This document shows positions 31,013 through 42,278 of a stretch of 64,000 nt of DNA, one piece after another; the first letter of the stretch is position 1, and each line of letters starts with the position of its first letter. The notes below the pieces were generated by a model, which was not told the DNA's origin, did no database searches, and saw only the letters and a list, made by a program, of their open reading frames with translations. Source of the DNA: Ixodes scapularis (taxonomy: Eukaryota > Arthropoda > Arachnida > Ixodida > Ixodidae); NCBI RefSeq assembly GCF_016920785.2, contig NW_024609846.1:119067473-119131472 (forward strand), written 5' to 3'. Made by a program: the position numbers and the translations under genes.

Positions 31013-34000
31013 TTAAAATCCTCGCATTTCGAGGAGCGGTTTACAAATTTCTAGCCACTCGGGTTTCGTTTTACGGTTTGAAAAAACACTTTCCACTTGC
31101 TTAACAAGGCTGAAAAAATAATGATGCACTTCTTTCACACTAGGGTCGGCATGACGGACCGCCATGCGCGACCTCCAAATACTGCACAAACCCAACAACA
31201 TAATCATATCAAAAGGTATGCCATCATCGTTACTCACATTCAAGAAACGTATAACTGATTGGCTAATGCACAGTTGTTTCTTCAACGTGCGCTGGAGCAC
31301 GTCCCAAAAAAATACCGCATCCCAGCAAAAAATGAAAACGTGCTCGATGGTCTCAGGTTTGTTACATAAAATACAGTCTACCGACCACGGAACATCAATA
31401 CCCTTTCCTTGAAGCCACACCTTAACGGGCAGTGTATTGGAACGCAGTTTAAAAAAGACCGTTTTAACGGAAGGGGGAACGCACATATTCTTCACTCGCT
31501 TGAGCACATCTTGGCCCCCGCTACAGACTACAGTTCTATACAACGGGTTTGGAAACAAACTTATCAATAAATCGCGTGTAAGTGTTTTCTTGCTAACAGC
31601 AGAGAAATACTCAAAAGAAAAACGGGCAGACAAAAATAACACTGCGTCTACCACCTTCTGTTGATATCCCACTAGTCTCTTAAGTTCGCCGCCATGGGAC
31701 GAAAGGAGAAAAGATGGCAAATGAGGAGACAATTTGGTTTGTATAAATGTACGTATGAAAGGATGCTCTTGGTCTCGTAGAAAAAAGAATCGGGACACAA
31801 TCTGTTTGCAAAACAAATGCGAGAGACCGAGACCACCGTGACGAATCCGATGGAAAAGATTGTCTCTCCTCATCGGCTCCCACTTTGAATTCCAAATAAA
31901 CGTGGCAAAAACACGGTGAAATTTCTGCTCATTCAAGCGAGCACAATGAATGGCCTGCATCACGTACCATAATTTTGCAATGAGAAAAATATTACATACT
32001 GTCGCTCTGGCAAATATGGACAGCTCACGCTGCTTCCAACGGGAAGCGCGTCTGTCCAGGTCGGCGGCGACTCCCGACCAATAGGATTTGCTTTGCCTGT
32101 AACATTTTAGTGGCACACCGAGGTAAGTGCACGGCACACGGTCCCAACACACCCCTTCAAACACCGAAGGGGTCGTGGCCCACTCTCCGTGCCAAAACCC
32201 ACGGCACTTGCTCAAATTTATGGCTGCCCCTGTAGCCTTACAGAAGTCTCTTGCCAACTTCACAGCCGCGCTAATACTTGGCTTATCGCTACAAAAAACC
32301 GCGACATCATCTGCATAGCTCATGACTTTTATCTCCTGATTTTCCATCCGGAATCCGTGACATTGATTACTGTTCTGAACACTTAAACAAAAAAGTTCCA
32401 AATAGAGGTTAAATAATAACGGCGACAAGGGACAACCTTGTCTTACGGATGTTCGCACACGTATCGGTTCAGTCAATTCCCTGTTCACAATGAGCCTAGT
32501 GGTACACTCTTGGTACGCCATTTTAACCCCGTCCAAAATACGCTCGCCCACATTCACGTGCTTTAAAACATCAAAAAGGACACCGTGCTTAACACGATCG
32601 AAAGCCTTATCTAGGTCCAGTTGAAGCATGGCAACTTGGCCCATGCCATCGTCACATGCCTCCAAAACAGTTCGGGCAACGTGCACATTCGTCAAAATAG
32701 ATCGACCCTGTATTCCACAGGTCTGATGATCTCCAATGAGCTGGCAGGCAACACTCTGGAACCTCCTCGCTAGGATTTTAGCAAAAATCTTGTAATCTAC
32801 ATTACACAGAGTTATCGGGCGGAAACCAGTGACTTGACGTAGTTTCGCAACGTCATCGCTTTTGGGAATTAACACAGTGTATGTACGTGAAAAAGACGGC
32901 GGCAGTACTTTCCTTTCGTATGCTTTACAAATGACTTCTAAAAAAAGCGGACCGATTACGCTTTTGTATTTCTTATAAAATTCGGCGCATAGCCCGTCCG
33001 GTCTTGGCGTTTTCGAGCTCGGCAAATCGTCTATTGCTCTCTCGACCTCTTGAAGAGTGATCGGCTCTGTGAGGTTTTCCTTCTCCTCTTCCGTTAGTTG
33101 CGGCAGGGACTCTAGAAGTTTTCCACACATAGGGTCCTGCCTTCCTTTAACTTGGGTTTCGAAAACTTGCCTATAGTGTGCGACAAAAGCCTGCTCAATA
33201 CTACTTGGGCTCGTGTTAATCACTCCGTTGTACTCGATTTCGCCAATTTCGTTGCGAAGCGCGAACCTTTTCTCATCCGCCAAAGACCGTTTAGTAGCCT
33301 GTTCTCCCATCAAGTACTTCTCTGATCGAGCCCGAACAATGGCTCCGCGGTAACGCTCTTGATGAAAATGCGCCAGGCGTTGCTTAACCGTTTCCAAATC
33401 TTTAAGAGCTGTGCCGGGTCGCTCACATTCAGCTCTTGACAGAGCTTGCAAATCTTCGATTAAACCACGTTCGTCGCAACGCGCCTCGTACGCTAAAATC
33501 GACGACCTTTCGATAGCGAGCATCTTCACTTCCTGTTTGATGAGCTCCCACGTCTCGAATATATCGTCCCTTGCGGTTTTAAAAAAACGTTTTGAAGACG
33601 CTATCTACCGCTGCAAGAAAACTTTCATCATCAAGCAGTTTTGTGTTAAGCTTCCACAGCTTCCAGTTAAACTTGGCCTTCGGCGGCGCTTTTTCGCCGA
33701 TCGTTGTCGAAATCATGCAATGATCCGAAAAAAACACTGGTGTGACGCGATACTTTCTTAACACTGCTGCCGCGGAGGCCGATACGTATACTCTATCGAG
33801 GCGCGCATGAGACGACGCTTGGAAATGGGTGAAACGAATCTCGCTCGTTTCGTTCGTCACCGTTCCGGCGTCAACCAAGTCAAAGTCTTCAACCAGTTCG
33901 CTTAAAACTTGCGCACTCTTGTCACTGCTCCGCCTCAGGGGCGTTCTGTCTGCTGCCCTTACAACGCAGTTAAAATCGCCCAACAACACAATCGTTTTAT

Positions 34001-34421
34001 CACAATCTAGAAAACGGCGTAAGCCAATAAAAAAGGAAACACGGTCTTTAACCGTACTAGGCGCATACACACAAACAATTCGCCACTGAAAAGACGCTAA
34101 AGAAAAATCGCACATGATGAACCGCCCTTCCGTGTCGGTGGTTACAGCTAACTCCGACAAGGGCAGGGACTTTTTAAAAAAAAGAAAACATCCGGCAGAG
34201 AAACCAACCGCGTGGGTGACACACAGTTCGTACGACTGCAGAAAAGGCCTAAGCGCACTAACAACCTGTTCCTCCCCAGCCATTTTAGTCTCTTGCACCG
34301 CTAAGAAATCGGGTTTCTCTTTAAGCAGCAAACGCTGCAATTGGTATTGTTTTTTCCTGGCGCTCAAACCTCGAACATTTAGCGATGCGACCGTTATTGC
34401 TGGTTGGAACGTACAAATCAT
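31013..34421 (-). pseudogene. LINE C ORF2: endonuclease, reverse transcriptase, zinc finger (one frameshift)
   Basis: ATG 34421. The APE-type endonuclease runs to about 33700, followed by an open RT section of 838 residues from 33529 to 31013. YADD at 32306-32317, QGCPLSPLLF upstream of it, zf-RVT CILCNKPETIEHVF at about 31300-31390. The two halves are separated by a single extra A in a run near 33582-33588 (7 A against 6 in LINE B). Total would be about 1130 residues, usual for L1/Tx1-type ORF2. Role: nicking of the tRNA gene and target-primed reverse transcription. Confidence 0.9.
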
Positions 34422-34486
34422 GTGTTTTGCTGTAGCACTTGCCTTGGCTTTCGGACGTCAGTCTTTGTAACCAGGCGTTAGCCGCC

Positions 34487-35689
34487 TTACTTGCTGTTGA
34501 GTCGCCTCCGGTCATCTGGGGTTAAGGTGGGCGTGGGCTGGAAACGCCCCTTCTTTGTCCTCTCCATCCAAGGGTTGGGCCTGGGTGTCATGCCCGGCGT
34601 CGATGGAGGGTTCTGGTCGAGACCACGCTTGATGGACTCGGTGGTTTCGTCCATAGTGTCGTGACCTTCGGAAGGCGCCTTCTCGAAAGTCGGGGGGGAG
34701 GCCTCGCGCGGGGCTACGGTCTTCTCCATTGGCGTCGCCGAGGGAGGGAGTGCCGCGCTGTCCGGTTCAGGAAAGCCACCAGCCACCTCCTTCTTCTTGT
34801 CCTTTACAGGCGAGACTTCAGTCGAGCCGTCCGCTCCAACAGGATGACTGCAGGGCTCACCAGACGGTGGAGCTTCGTCTTGTTGTCCCTGAGCGGAACG
34901 CTCAGCCTCGTCGACATCCATGGTCAGGGGCGAAAGGTCTTCCGCCGCCGCTCCACCAGTTACTCGGGCGTAGGTCTTTACCTACTCCTCCTTCTCGTGG
35001 CCGAAACGTGAGCACACCGAGCACTTAGGCACGCGGCAGTCGCGCCTGATGTGCCCGGCACGCTTACAGCGCAGGCAGACCGGCGCCCTCCCTGGGATTA
35101 CGATAAGGACGTTCGCCCCCTGAAGCCGCAGCTGATGAGGCATTCCGTCGGGCGTGACGCCGCTCTTCAGCGTCATGCGCGCCACCCGGGTAGTCGACTC
35201 GATGCCCTTGAATCCCTCGACGCGCCATTTCTCACGTGCGACTTCTAAAACCTTGCCGTAGGGTTCCAAAAACTTGCTCACCGCGTCGTCGGTCACATGA
35301 TACGGGACCCAATGGAGGCGTAGACGAACTTCTGTGCTGCTGGGGTCGATGACAACACATTTCAGGTCCTTCACGTTCAACTCTTTGCAGTCGATGAGCC
35401 GCTTCTTGGCTTCCGGCGTTCGCAGCGTGGCTAACCAGACATGGTTCATCTGGAAAGCACCGAGCGCCACAATCTCGGACAGGACGGCGCACCGCTTCAA
35501 TTCTTGCCGGAAATCTTCAATACGATAAGGGCGGCCTCTCAAATCGCAGTGCAAAAGTACTGAATTTAAAATAGTTGCACCCATTGGGATGGGTGGCAAC
35601 ACCACCTTGTAGTCGTCGGCAGACGATGACGCAGCAAAAGTACCGCGGCCAACTGGGGCCGTTGTCGCAGCTCCGTTGGAGCCAGCCAT
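34487..35689 (-). pseudogene. LINE C ORF1 with double zinc knuckle (one stop)
   Basis: ATG 35689, about 400 residues. Open down to a TAG near 34980 which replaces the last cysteine codon of the second knuckle (LINE B has TGC there). It then continues in frame to 34487. First knuckle CLRCKRAGHIRRDC. The protein is expected to coat the LINE RNA in the RNP. Confidence 0.85.
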
Positions 35690-35730
35690 ACTGCGACCGT
35701 TCTCGGCGAGTGCCAGAAGCAGAATTTTCC

Positions 35731-35745
35731 TAGACCACGCCGGAA
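35731..35745 (-). pseudogene. tRNA-Glu 5' stub (target duplication of LINE C)
   Basis: First 15 bases of tRNA-Glu before the standard spacer. Confidence 0.85.
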
Positions 35746-35826
35746 CGGGAACACCTGAAAGACATTTGCTTTTTATCCGCATCGGCAACAAATAGCTCAA
35801 ATGTCCTCACAAAAAAAAAAAAAAAA

Positions 35827-35897
35827 GGTCCCACCGAGATTTGAACTTGGATTGCTGAATTCAGAGTCCAGAGTGCTAACCGTTACACCATGAGACC
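35827..35897 (-). tRNA. tRNA-Gln (CTG)
   Basis: Anticodon arm and loop intact, with one base change in each of the T stem (CCAAG) and acceptor (GGGACC). Confidence 0.7.
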
Positions 35898-35903
35898 CAG
35901 CCC

Positions 35904-35975
35904 TTCCGACGTCGGGAATCGAACCCAGGCCTCCTGGGTGAAAGCCAGGTATCCTAGCCACTAGACCACGCCGGA
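35904..35975 (-). tRNA. tRNA-Glu (TTC)
   Basis: Consensus, with one T-stem change (CTGGG TTCGATT CCCGA) giving a weaker stem. Confidence 0.75.
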
Positions 35976-36050
35976 ACGGGAACACCTGAAAGACATTTGC
36001 TTTACATCCGCATCGGCAACAAATAGCTGAAATGTCTCATTTCAAAAAAA

Positions 36051-36121
36051 GGTCTCACCGAGATTTGAACTCGGATTGCTGGATTCAGAGTCCAGAGTGC
36101 TAACCGTTACACCATGAGACC
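36051..36121 (-). tRNA. tRNA-Gln (CTG)
   Basis: Array consensus in all arms; T-run follows on the minus strand. Confidence 0.88.
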
Positions 36122-36127
36122 CAGCCC

Positions 36128-36199
36128 TTCCGACGCCGGGAATCGAACCCGGGCCTCCTGGGTGAAAGCCAGGTATCCTAGCCACTAGACCACGCCGGA
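36128..36199 (-). tRNA. tRNA-Glu (TTC)
   Basis: Array consensus in all arms. Last complete Glu of the array. Confidence 0.88.
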
Positions 36200-36273
36200 A
36201 CGGGAACACTGGAAAGACATTTGCTTTATATCCGCATCGGCAACAAACAGCTCAAATGTCCTCATAAACAAGA

Positions 36274-36318
36274 GGTCTCACCGAGATTTGAACTCGGATT
36301 GCTGGATTCAGAGTCCAG
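36274..36318 (-). pseudogene. tRNA-Gln 3' half, end of the array
   Basis: Acceptor 3' strand, T arm and anticodon stem are consensus, but the sequence changes at 36319, so the 5' half is missing. It marks the right border of the main array. Confidence 0.8.
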
Positions 36319-38227
36319 CAGGCCTCAAGAGGCTGATAAAATTAAACCGTGCTTATTTCGCATTGGCGCCAACATGTCTCATTGTCATGCGTGATCTCAA
36401 TATTAGCCCCGAGCAGAGCCAGGTCAGGGGGAAACACTGGCAGAACCACGGCGTGCACTGCAGATGCAGAAAGGTGGCTTGACGTGCTCTGTTGGCCGAC
36501 CAGAAGCCGAAAAGAAGCCCCTCACGGTGGTAGCGAGTAACAGTTTTATTCATTGGTATTTTAATAAGCGCGTAAGAGTTAAATGTAGTAACTCTTCATG
36601 GTTAAAAATAGAATACACGTGATGTTTCGATTATGCTCAAGCAGAAAGATGTAACAAACGAGTGTGCCGCTCAACCCTGCTTTGCTCGGACAGAATGTGA
36701 GTGCTCGGACGGCAGATTCCCGGCCCTCGGCGCTTGGCGTGTTGATTATGTCGATCGTTCCGCTAGTCGCACTCTTCCACCATGATTTCGGATGACCGTG
36801 ATTGAAACGTCACGTGCACCATATTTTCAATCACTGACAATTACTCCGATGCACTTATTAAGTTTGTTTCTCGCGACCACCACCAGGGTATTATTTCCGG
36901 CTTCTGGTTGGCCACATTAAAAATTGTGAAGCCGCCCGCGAATACGCCCAGCACGCTTTCGGCCAATGGCGTCTCCTCATTTGCGTACTTCCCAACGAAT
37001 AACCTAACTCTGTATATACGGCTCTGGCCCCGTGAAGATAGAGTGGTGTCACCTGGCGGCTCTTTGTCGTGGCGTGAAGGATCACGTGACCGCTTCTGTG
37101 CTTCGTTGGTAGAATGCAGGTTGAAGTATATAATTCACAATCCATGTTTAATTCGCTTTTTTGAAAGAATTAAGGGTTGCTTTCAACCTAACTTTTTCGT
37201 TATACTTCTCGTCGAAATTAAACTTAAGCAGCGTGACAATAGCGTGGACAACAGTGGCGCCGCTGCCTACGGAACGAGACCCAGCTGACCCAGCTTACTG
37301 GTATCGTACTGACCACGACCAAATCAGTCGTCGCTGGGGTCGCGGTCTTAGCAGGCGTCAAACTTGGCATTCCGATCGAAAGTTTTTCGCAGTTTGCTCA
37401 CACGGCTCAGGACACATACACGAAAAATACAGTGTACGTACCACATGATGCGAGGGTAATCCATACCGCACCAAAATAGTGCGTCATTTTAAACACTATA
37501 AAACAGCTTCTGTCACTCGCTTCGCGGTTCGAATGAGTACTATAATGATAAAAGGTGATTTTAAATTATGTTAAAAATTTATTTTTATTTGGAGAAATGA
37601 AGAAGGGGTTGTTACCAACGACTACATTTGTGTCCAGTAATTGAAGAACAGTGGCGAAGTGGACGTATACTATTGATAGGAAACGATTTTACACGTTCCA
37701 TCTGAACACACGCGGCGCACAGAGAGCGCAATCGCAACTCGGCGCGCAAAGCGCCCTTTTCACAGTGCAAAAAAAAAGACCGCATTTTTTTAATATATAT
37801 TCACATTTGAAGAAACGTTATTTAAAGACCGCACAACCGTTAGTTTGAGTTCACCTAAGGTTACCTACAGAACCGATGATGTTCTGCGTTGAAACAGATA
37901 AGGGACAGAGGGGTAAAAATTATTAGTCTATATAATTGCGTCAAACACGGACATTTCACCAACCGACGTTCGTGCGCCTTCCAGAATTTCCAAATAAAAT
38001 GTAGTACTGACCAATATGAAATCCAAAACTGACTCGCAGTCGCTCGCAGCAAAGTACAATCCAGAAAAAGCGATGGTGTGCGGCACTGCAGATAAAAATC
38101 CAAGCTGAAAATAACGAAGTAAAAGAGGGACCTACCTTTTTATTTTACGTTTCTGAAAAATCATGCGGCAGTTATCCTGCTACTCTAAATGAAGTCTATG
38201 CCCAAACGAGTAATATTTACAACCCCT

Positions 38228-38310
38228 TCAGACACACACACACACACGCAAACGCACGCACACGCGCGCGCGCGCACACACGCACGAAGACACACCGATA
38301 CACACACAAA
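38228..38310. repeat. CA-rich microsatellite
   Basis: Imperfect (CA)n with CGCG interruptions. Confidence 0.9.
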
Positions 38311-38614
38311 TTCAGCGGGAAAAGAGAAAAGCCTTCGAGTAGTGTCCTTATAAATACGAAACTTCGTTGAACGCGAATATTTTACAGCTCGATTATTTTT
38401 CTTTCTTCGAAGTGGCATTTGGTACAAAAAACAACACCCGATATCTCCACACTATCGCAAAGAGAATTCCAGGCACCCTACCCCCGAGCAGCTACAAGTA
38501 CCGCCCGCACAACCGCAGAGCGCTCAGTGGCCGACGAGTCCGTCTTTCCAAATCTTCCCCGCGCGCGCCTCAGTACCCTGCCACGCGCGCTGACGTTCGA
38601 ATCCACAGCAAACA

Positions 38615-38616
38615 AG

Positions 38617-38660
<44 letters not shown>

Positions 38661-38661
38661 T
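38615..38661. repeat. (TA)n-(GA)n compound microsatellite
   Basis: About ten TA units directly followed by about eleven GA units. Confidence 0.9.
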
Positions 38662-38939
38662 GAGAGGGGGGAATGTTCCCTCGCACAACACTTCCTGCAC
38701 GATAAGTTTGGGGTCTACTTTTTCATTAAAAAAAAACGTGACGGAGTCCGCTGGCCGACTTGCACTATCGAATAGTTGAGTTAGCGACTGCTAGATGGCT
38801 CCACGCGTCGACGATTCAGCCCTTTAAGTCACATCTTGCGCGCCGTCTGTATTCTAAAAAGAGATAAATGAAACAGACTCCTCGCGCTCTTATTAAGTGG
38901 CTCCCATACCTCAAAAATATCCTCCCGTCGATTCTTCAA

Positions 38940-40409
38940 AGGGACACTAACACCCCCAATTTTTTTCCCCAGGCGATTTATTATGGTGTCAGAAGACTAG
39001 CCAGTCAATATTTTGCTAGAGCCTCACGTATATTTATAATAAAGTAAAAGAGTTCGCAACAGCTCGAAACCGAAACTGGGTTGGGGAGGAAGAAGGAATA
39101 TAGAGGATGAGAGAGGTGGCGGAAGTCACGTGGCCGTGACACTTTTTTCCCCCAAACATCGCAATTGCAGCTTTTTACAAGCCACAAAAAAAAATGACTA
39201 TCATATTTCTTTTCCATTTTTGATATTGTGCGCGTGCCTTCGATGACCTACGACTTTGATTAAATTTGGTGGTTGTGTCTAAACTATAGGCTGGGCGTCG
39301 ATTAAAAATTTTAACCCGATTAATCGCCACCCTTTAGTCGATTAATTAAACAATTAATCGGTTCCGTTAATTTTATAAATAAGATATCAAAACGAATCCA
39401 ACAACTCTTCTTGCCTTTGAAGAGTTATTTTACTCTTTGTTACACGGCGCAAAGGACATTTAGAATTGAGGCTGCATATAGTTCAACGATTCAAAAAGAA
39501 ACACATATTTTTGGTCCAGCTCCGAAGACAAACACGTTTGTCCACATTCTTTGACAGGAAGACAAGAAGTCGGAGGTTGGGCGATGCTTTCTTCTTTCTT
39601 CAGAGAAAGGAACGTCGACGAGAAGGCAGTGATTGTTGTCTGCGTTTTGGCGGATGGTCCTTGCTGAAGCTACATATGTGCTTCGCTCGTAGGCGATACT
39701 GAAGCGAACTTACGTTTCCACCGTACGAAAACAGCTTTTTGCAGATGATTCAGTGGACTTCCTTCGAGTTAAAAACTTCACCGCTGGAGTTTACTTTACA
39801 CCCAACCTTTCCAGCGAGATTGCCGTTCATACTCGGGAACTCGTCCATTTTTACGTGCCGAACACTGGAACAAGTAACCATGGCGTTGTTAGCTTCCCAG
39901 CTTGTTTTTCTGTTTGTTTGTCTTGCCTGGGCAGGATGTGTAATAGATCCTCAATACGTGAAGTTTCGCGGTCGCGCGGGGGTCAATTGCGGGCCCCGCT
40001 TGTTCGTCTGGCCTCGCGAGACCTGTAATGTATATCCTCGAACACCCGACGCTTCGCGAGTGTGAGAATTGAACCTTGCTCATAGCACCTGGCTGGAAAC
40101 GCACTTCTTTAGAGTACCGATTAAAAAACCAATTAACCGGTTAAACAATTTAATCGCGATTAAAGCCTTAATCGATTAATCGGAAGGTTAATCGATCAAT
40201 TATCCAGCCCTAGTCTAAACCTTAGAAAACTGCCCGTGACCACGGAAAAAAGAGTGAGCGCGACTGAAACCGGCCAGTTCTCAACCGGCGGTTATCGGGC
40301 GGAAAGAAACCGAATTTTGACCAGCAAATTCTGTTCTGGGTAGTAGGGCTCTCATATGTCACGTACAACTAAAAACCTCGGCGAGCATAAACACCCTGTC
40401 AGTGTCCCT
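38940..40409. mobile_element. TTAA-flanked element with AGGGACACT ends, interrupted by a hAT element
   Basis: Ends AGGGACACTAACA (38940) and inverted TGTCAGTGTCCCT (40409). TTAA at 40410-40413 and a decayed TCAA at 38936-38939. It splits the ORF2 of LINE E. Contains the nested hAT element 39285-40212. No transposase seen. Confidence 0.65.
39285..40212. mobile_element. hAT-type non-autonomous element, 928 bp
   Basis: Target duplication GTCTAAAC at 39277-39284 and 40213-40220. Inverted ends TATAGGCTGGG and CCAGCCCTA, with GATTAATCG repeats just inside both ends. An 8-bp duplication is diagnostic for the hAT/P group. Small interior ORFs have no domain. Confidence 0.85.
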
Positions 40410-40965
40410 TTAAAAACTCTCGGAAGCTTCCTCTGTAGCCTTTAAAAAGGCTTAATCATTTAGCAGTTCTGAATTGAACTTCCATAGCTTCCACTTAAAT
40501 TGCTTCGGCGACGCCTCATTACTTATAGTCGTCGACACAAAACCATGGTCCGAAAAATAAACGGACTTGACGAGGTAACTGCTTAAAGAAGTTATTAAAC
40601 GATATCGGGTTGGAATGTTAATGACTTTGCAGAGGCGTACTGGTCCTAGTCTGGCCCAAGTATACACGCACGGGCCGCCACTGATTCAAAAGCTTCTTTG
40701 TCGCGGTTAAATTGCGAAGATAAAAGGAGACAATTTTTACAGTCTTGCCTTCGCAAAGCGTGATGACATAATTTTGGGATCGAAACCACCGCGCAACGAC
40801 AGTCAAGCGCGACTCTTTTAACATGGCTGCAACAGAACCCGATACGTAAATCCGGTCTCATAGCGCGTGCGAGGGTGCCTGGAGAAGTGTGAAACAAATC
40901 TCTGGCGTATCGTTTTTTTTTGTTTTTTTTTTTGTTACGGTGTTTACCAAATCAAAATTCTAAGG

Positions 40966-41776
40966 GAAATCCATTGAACCGCAACACTCCTCCTTGTGCG
41001 CTACCAAGACGGCCAGATATTTACCGTTGGATCAACGCAATTAAAAGGGAGTTAAGCAGGTCGTTTCCACACAAACGGCTCGCTCTCGAACGTATCGGCG
41101 ACGCCAGTGCGCATGCGCGCGCGACAGTCGTTCGGGGCGTCGGCAGGCTCTTCTCGTTCGTTTACCCCATTCCGGCCGCTGGAGTCGTCACCGCAACGCA
41201 GCCAGCACCGTTCACGACTCGGGTAAAAAAAAGATGGCGGTAGGTTTGGCGACCGACTCCGCCGACCCAGCCCAGTGTTAAGCTTAGGATAGCACGAGGC
41301 GATTTGGCCATCCTGTTATATTCTGTTTCACCCTTAGTTGTACCGCAGCGAAGGAGGCTCGCGCTTGTAGCTTTTCCTGCGGTACATCATAAGGTGAAAT
41401 AGAGAATAGTCTGCTTCATTTGAGCGATTGAACCAAACCATTTCGAGTACTGCTCACAATGGTAAGCGATCGTGAATGCTGTAAACTGCGCATGCTAGTA
41501 AATGCTTGCGATTCGCGGGCAGACTAGCTGCCGTGGCGACCGTGAGCAGACGAAATGATTTCGTTCGACGGCACACAACGTCAACGAGTGTTCAAGTTCA
41601 AGATGACGGAAACCACGATCGGGTGGAAAGAAAACGATCGGGGGTTCTCGATCGGGAGTTTTCGGGTGGAAAGAAAACGAATTTCGAGCCGCAAATTGTG
41701 TTCTGAATAGTTTGGCTCTAATATGTCATGCAAGAATAAAAACCTTGGCGAGAATAAATACCGCGTCAGTGTCCCT
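40966..41776. mobile_element. Second TTAA-flanked AGGGACACT element (left end uncertain)
   Basis: The right end GTCAGTGTCCCT (41776) is followed by TTAA (41777-41780). The last 150 bases are alike to the end of 38940-40409 (ACCTTGGCGAG...). The left end near 40965 is decayed and placed only by where LINE E coding similarity stops. Confidence 0.5.
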
Positions 41777-42207
41777 TTAAGGTTCTTGACTTCGAGCTCC
41801 TTGTGGGCGAGATTTCGATCTTTCGCCTCCAGCGTCTGAAGCATTGCGAGCCAAACGTGGTTCATCTGGAACGCTCCCAACGCCATGACGTCGGACAACA
41901 CAGCGAGGCGCTTCAACTCTTGCCTAAAATCCTTCCTCCTATACAGACGTCCCTTGAGGTCACAATGGATCAGGATGGAGTTCAGGCACGCCAAGCAGCA
42001 CACCTTATTATCCACGTTGGCCGAAGCCGCGCCAACCTCAACAGAAGAACCACGGTCGACGAGGGCAGCTATCACCGCTTCGGAAGAGCTTGTCATCCTG
42101 CGACCGTCCTGTACGAACTGAGGCAGAATCCCTCATAACAGGAATACCTGAAAGGCGCGTGTTTGCTTTCTGCCACAGCTCCAAATACGTGAAGAGTTCA
42201 GAAAAGA

Positions 42208-42278
42208 GGTCTCACAGAGATTTGAGCTCTGACTGCTGGATTTAGAGTCCAGAGTGCTGACCGTTACACCTTGAGACC
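42208..42278 (-). tRNA. tRNA-Gln-like gene with anticodon CTA (amber-reading)
   Basis: 71 bases. Acceptor GGTCTCA/TGAGACC perfect, anticodon stem CTGGA/TCCAG perfect, and loop CTCTAAA, so the anticodon is CTA where the array copies have CTG. The T stem is CAGAG/CTCTG, changed on both strands relative to CCGAG/CTCGG, so pairing is kept. T loop CTCAAAT departs at position 54. TTTT follows the 3' end. If charged with glutamine it could read UAG. It may equally be a pseudogene. Confidence 0.6.

Larger units (their letters stand above)
30913..35730 (-). mobile_element. LINE C, full-length tRNA-Glu-targeted LINE
   Basis: From poly(A) (plus-strand T-run at 30913-30931) to the 5' end at 35730. Target duplication of 14 bases CTAGA(T/C)CACGCCGG at 30899-30912 and 35731-35744, one mismatch. 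ORF1 begins 35689, about 40 bases from the 5' end. ORF1 and ORF2 are 65 bases apart. 4.8 kb. Only three disablements were seen, and one of them is a homopolymer indel, so this is a recent copy. Confidence 0.92.
36319..38850. other. Non-coding region, no gene recognised
   Basis: No ORF with a recognisable domain. Two loosely similar inverted segments at about 36483-36535 and 36871-36920 share GGCTTCTGG(T)TGGCC and GTTTCTCGC-like blocks and may be the ends of a small degenerate element. Microsatellites lie at 38228-38310 and 38615-38661. Confidence 0.5.
38850..42096 (-). pseudogene. LINE E remnants (ORF2 pieces 38850-38939 and 40414-40965; ORF1 41781-42096)
   Basis: The minus-strand translation near 38850-38935 matches the RREDIFEVWE-type linker after the endonuclease. 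40452-40667 matches the endonuclease end (YFSDHGFVSTT, FKWKLWKFN). 41785-42096 matches ORF1 (HCDLKGRLYR..DFRQELKRLAVLS, GAFQMNHVWLA; ATG 42096). They lie in the order expected for one LINE, separated by TTAA-flanked elements. Upstream of the ORF1 a diverged array spacer and a tRNA-Gln-like gene follow, so this too entered a tRNA unit, long ago. Confidence 0.72.

Noticed and set aside
39739..40065. ORF of 108 codons inside the hAT element
   Set aside because: It crosses non-coding interior of a non-autonomous element and has no domain; a hydrophobic stretch alone is not enough.
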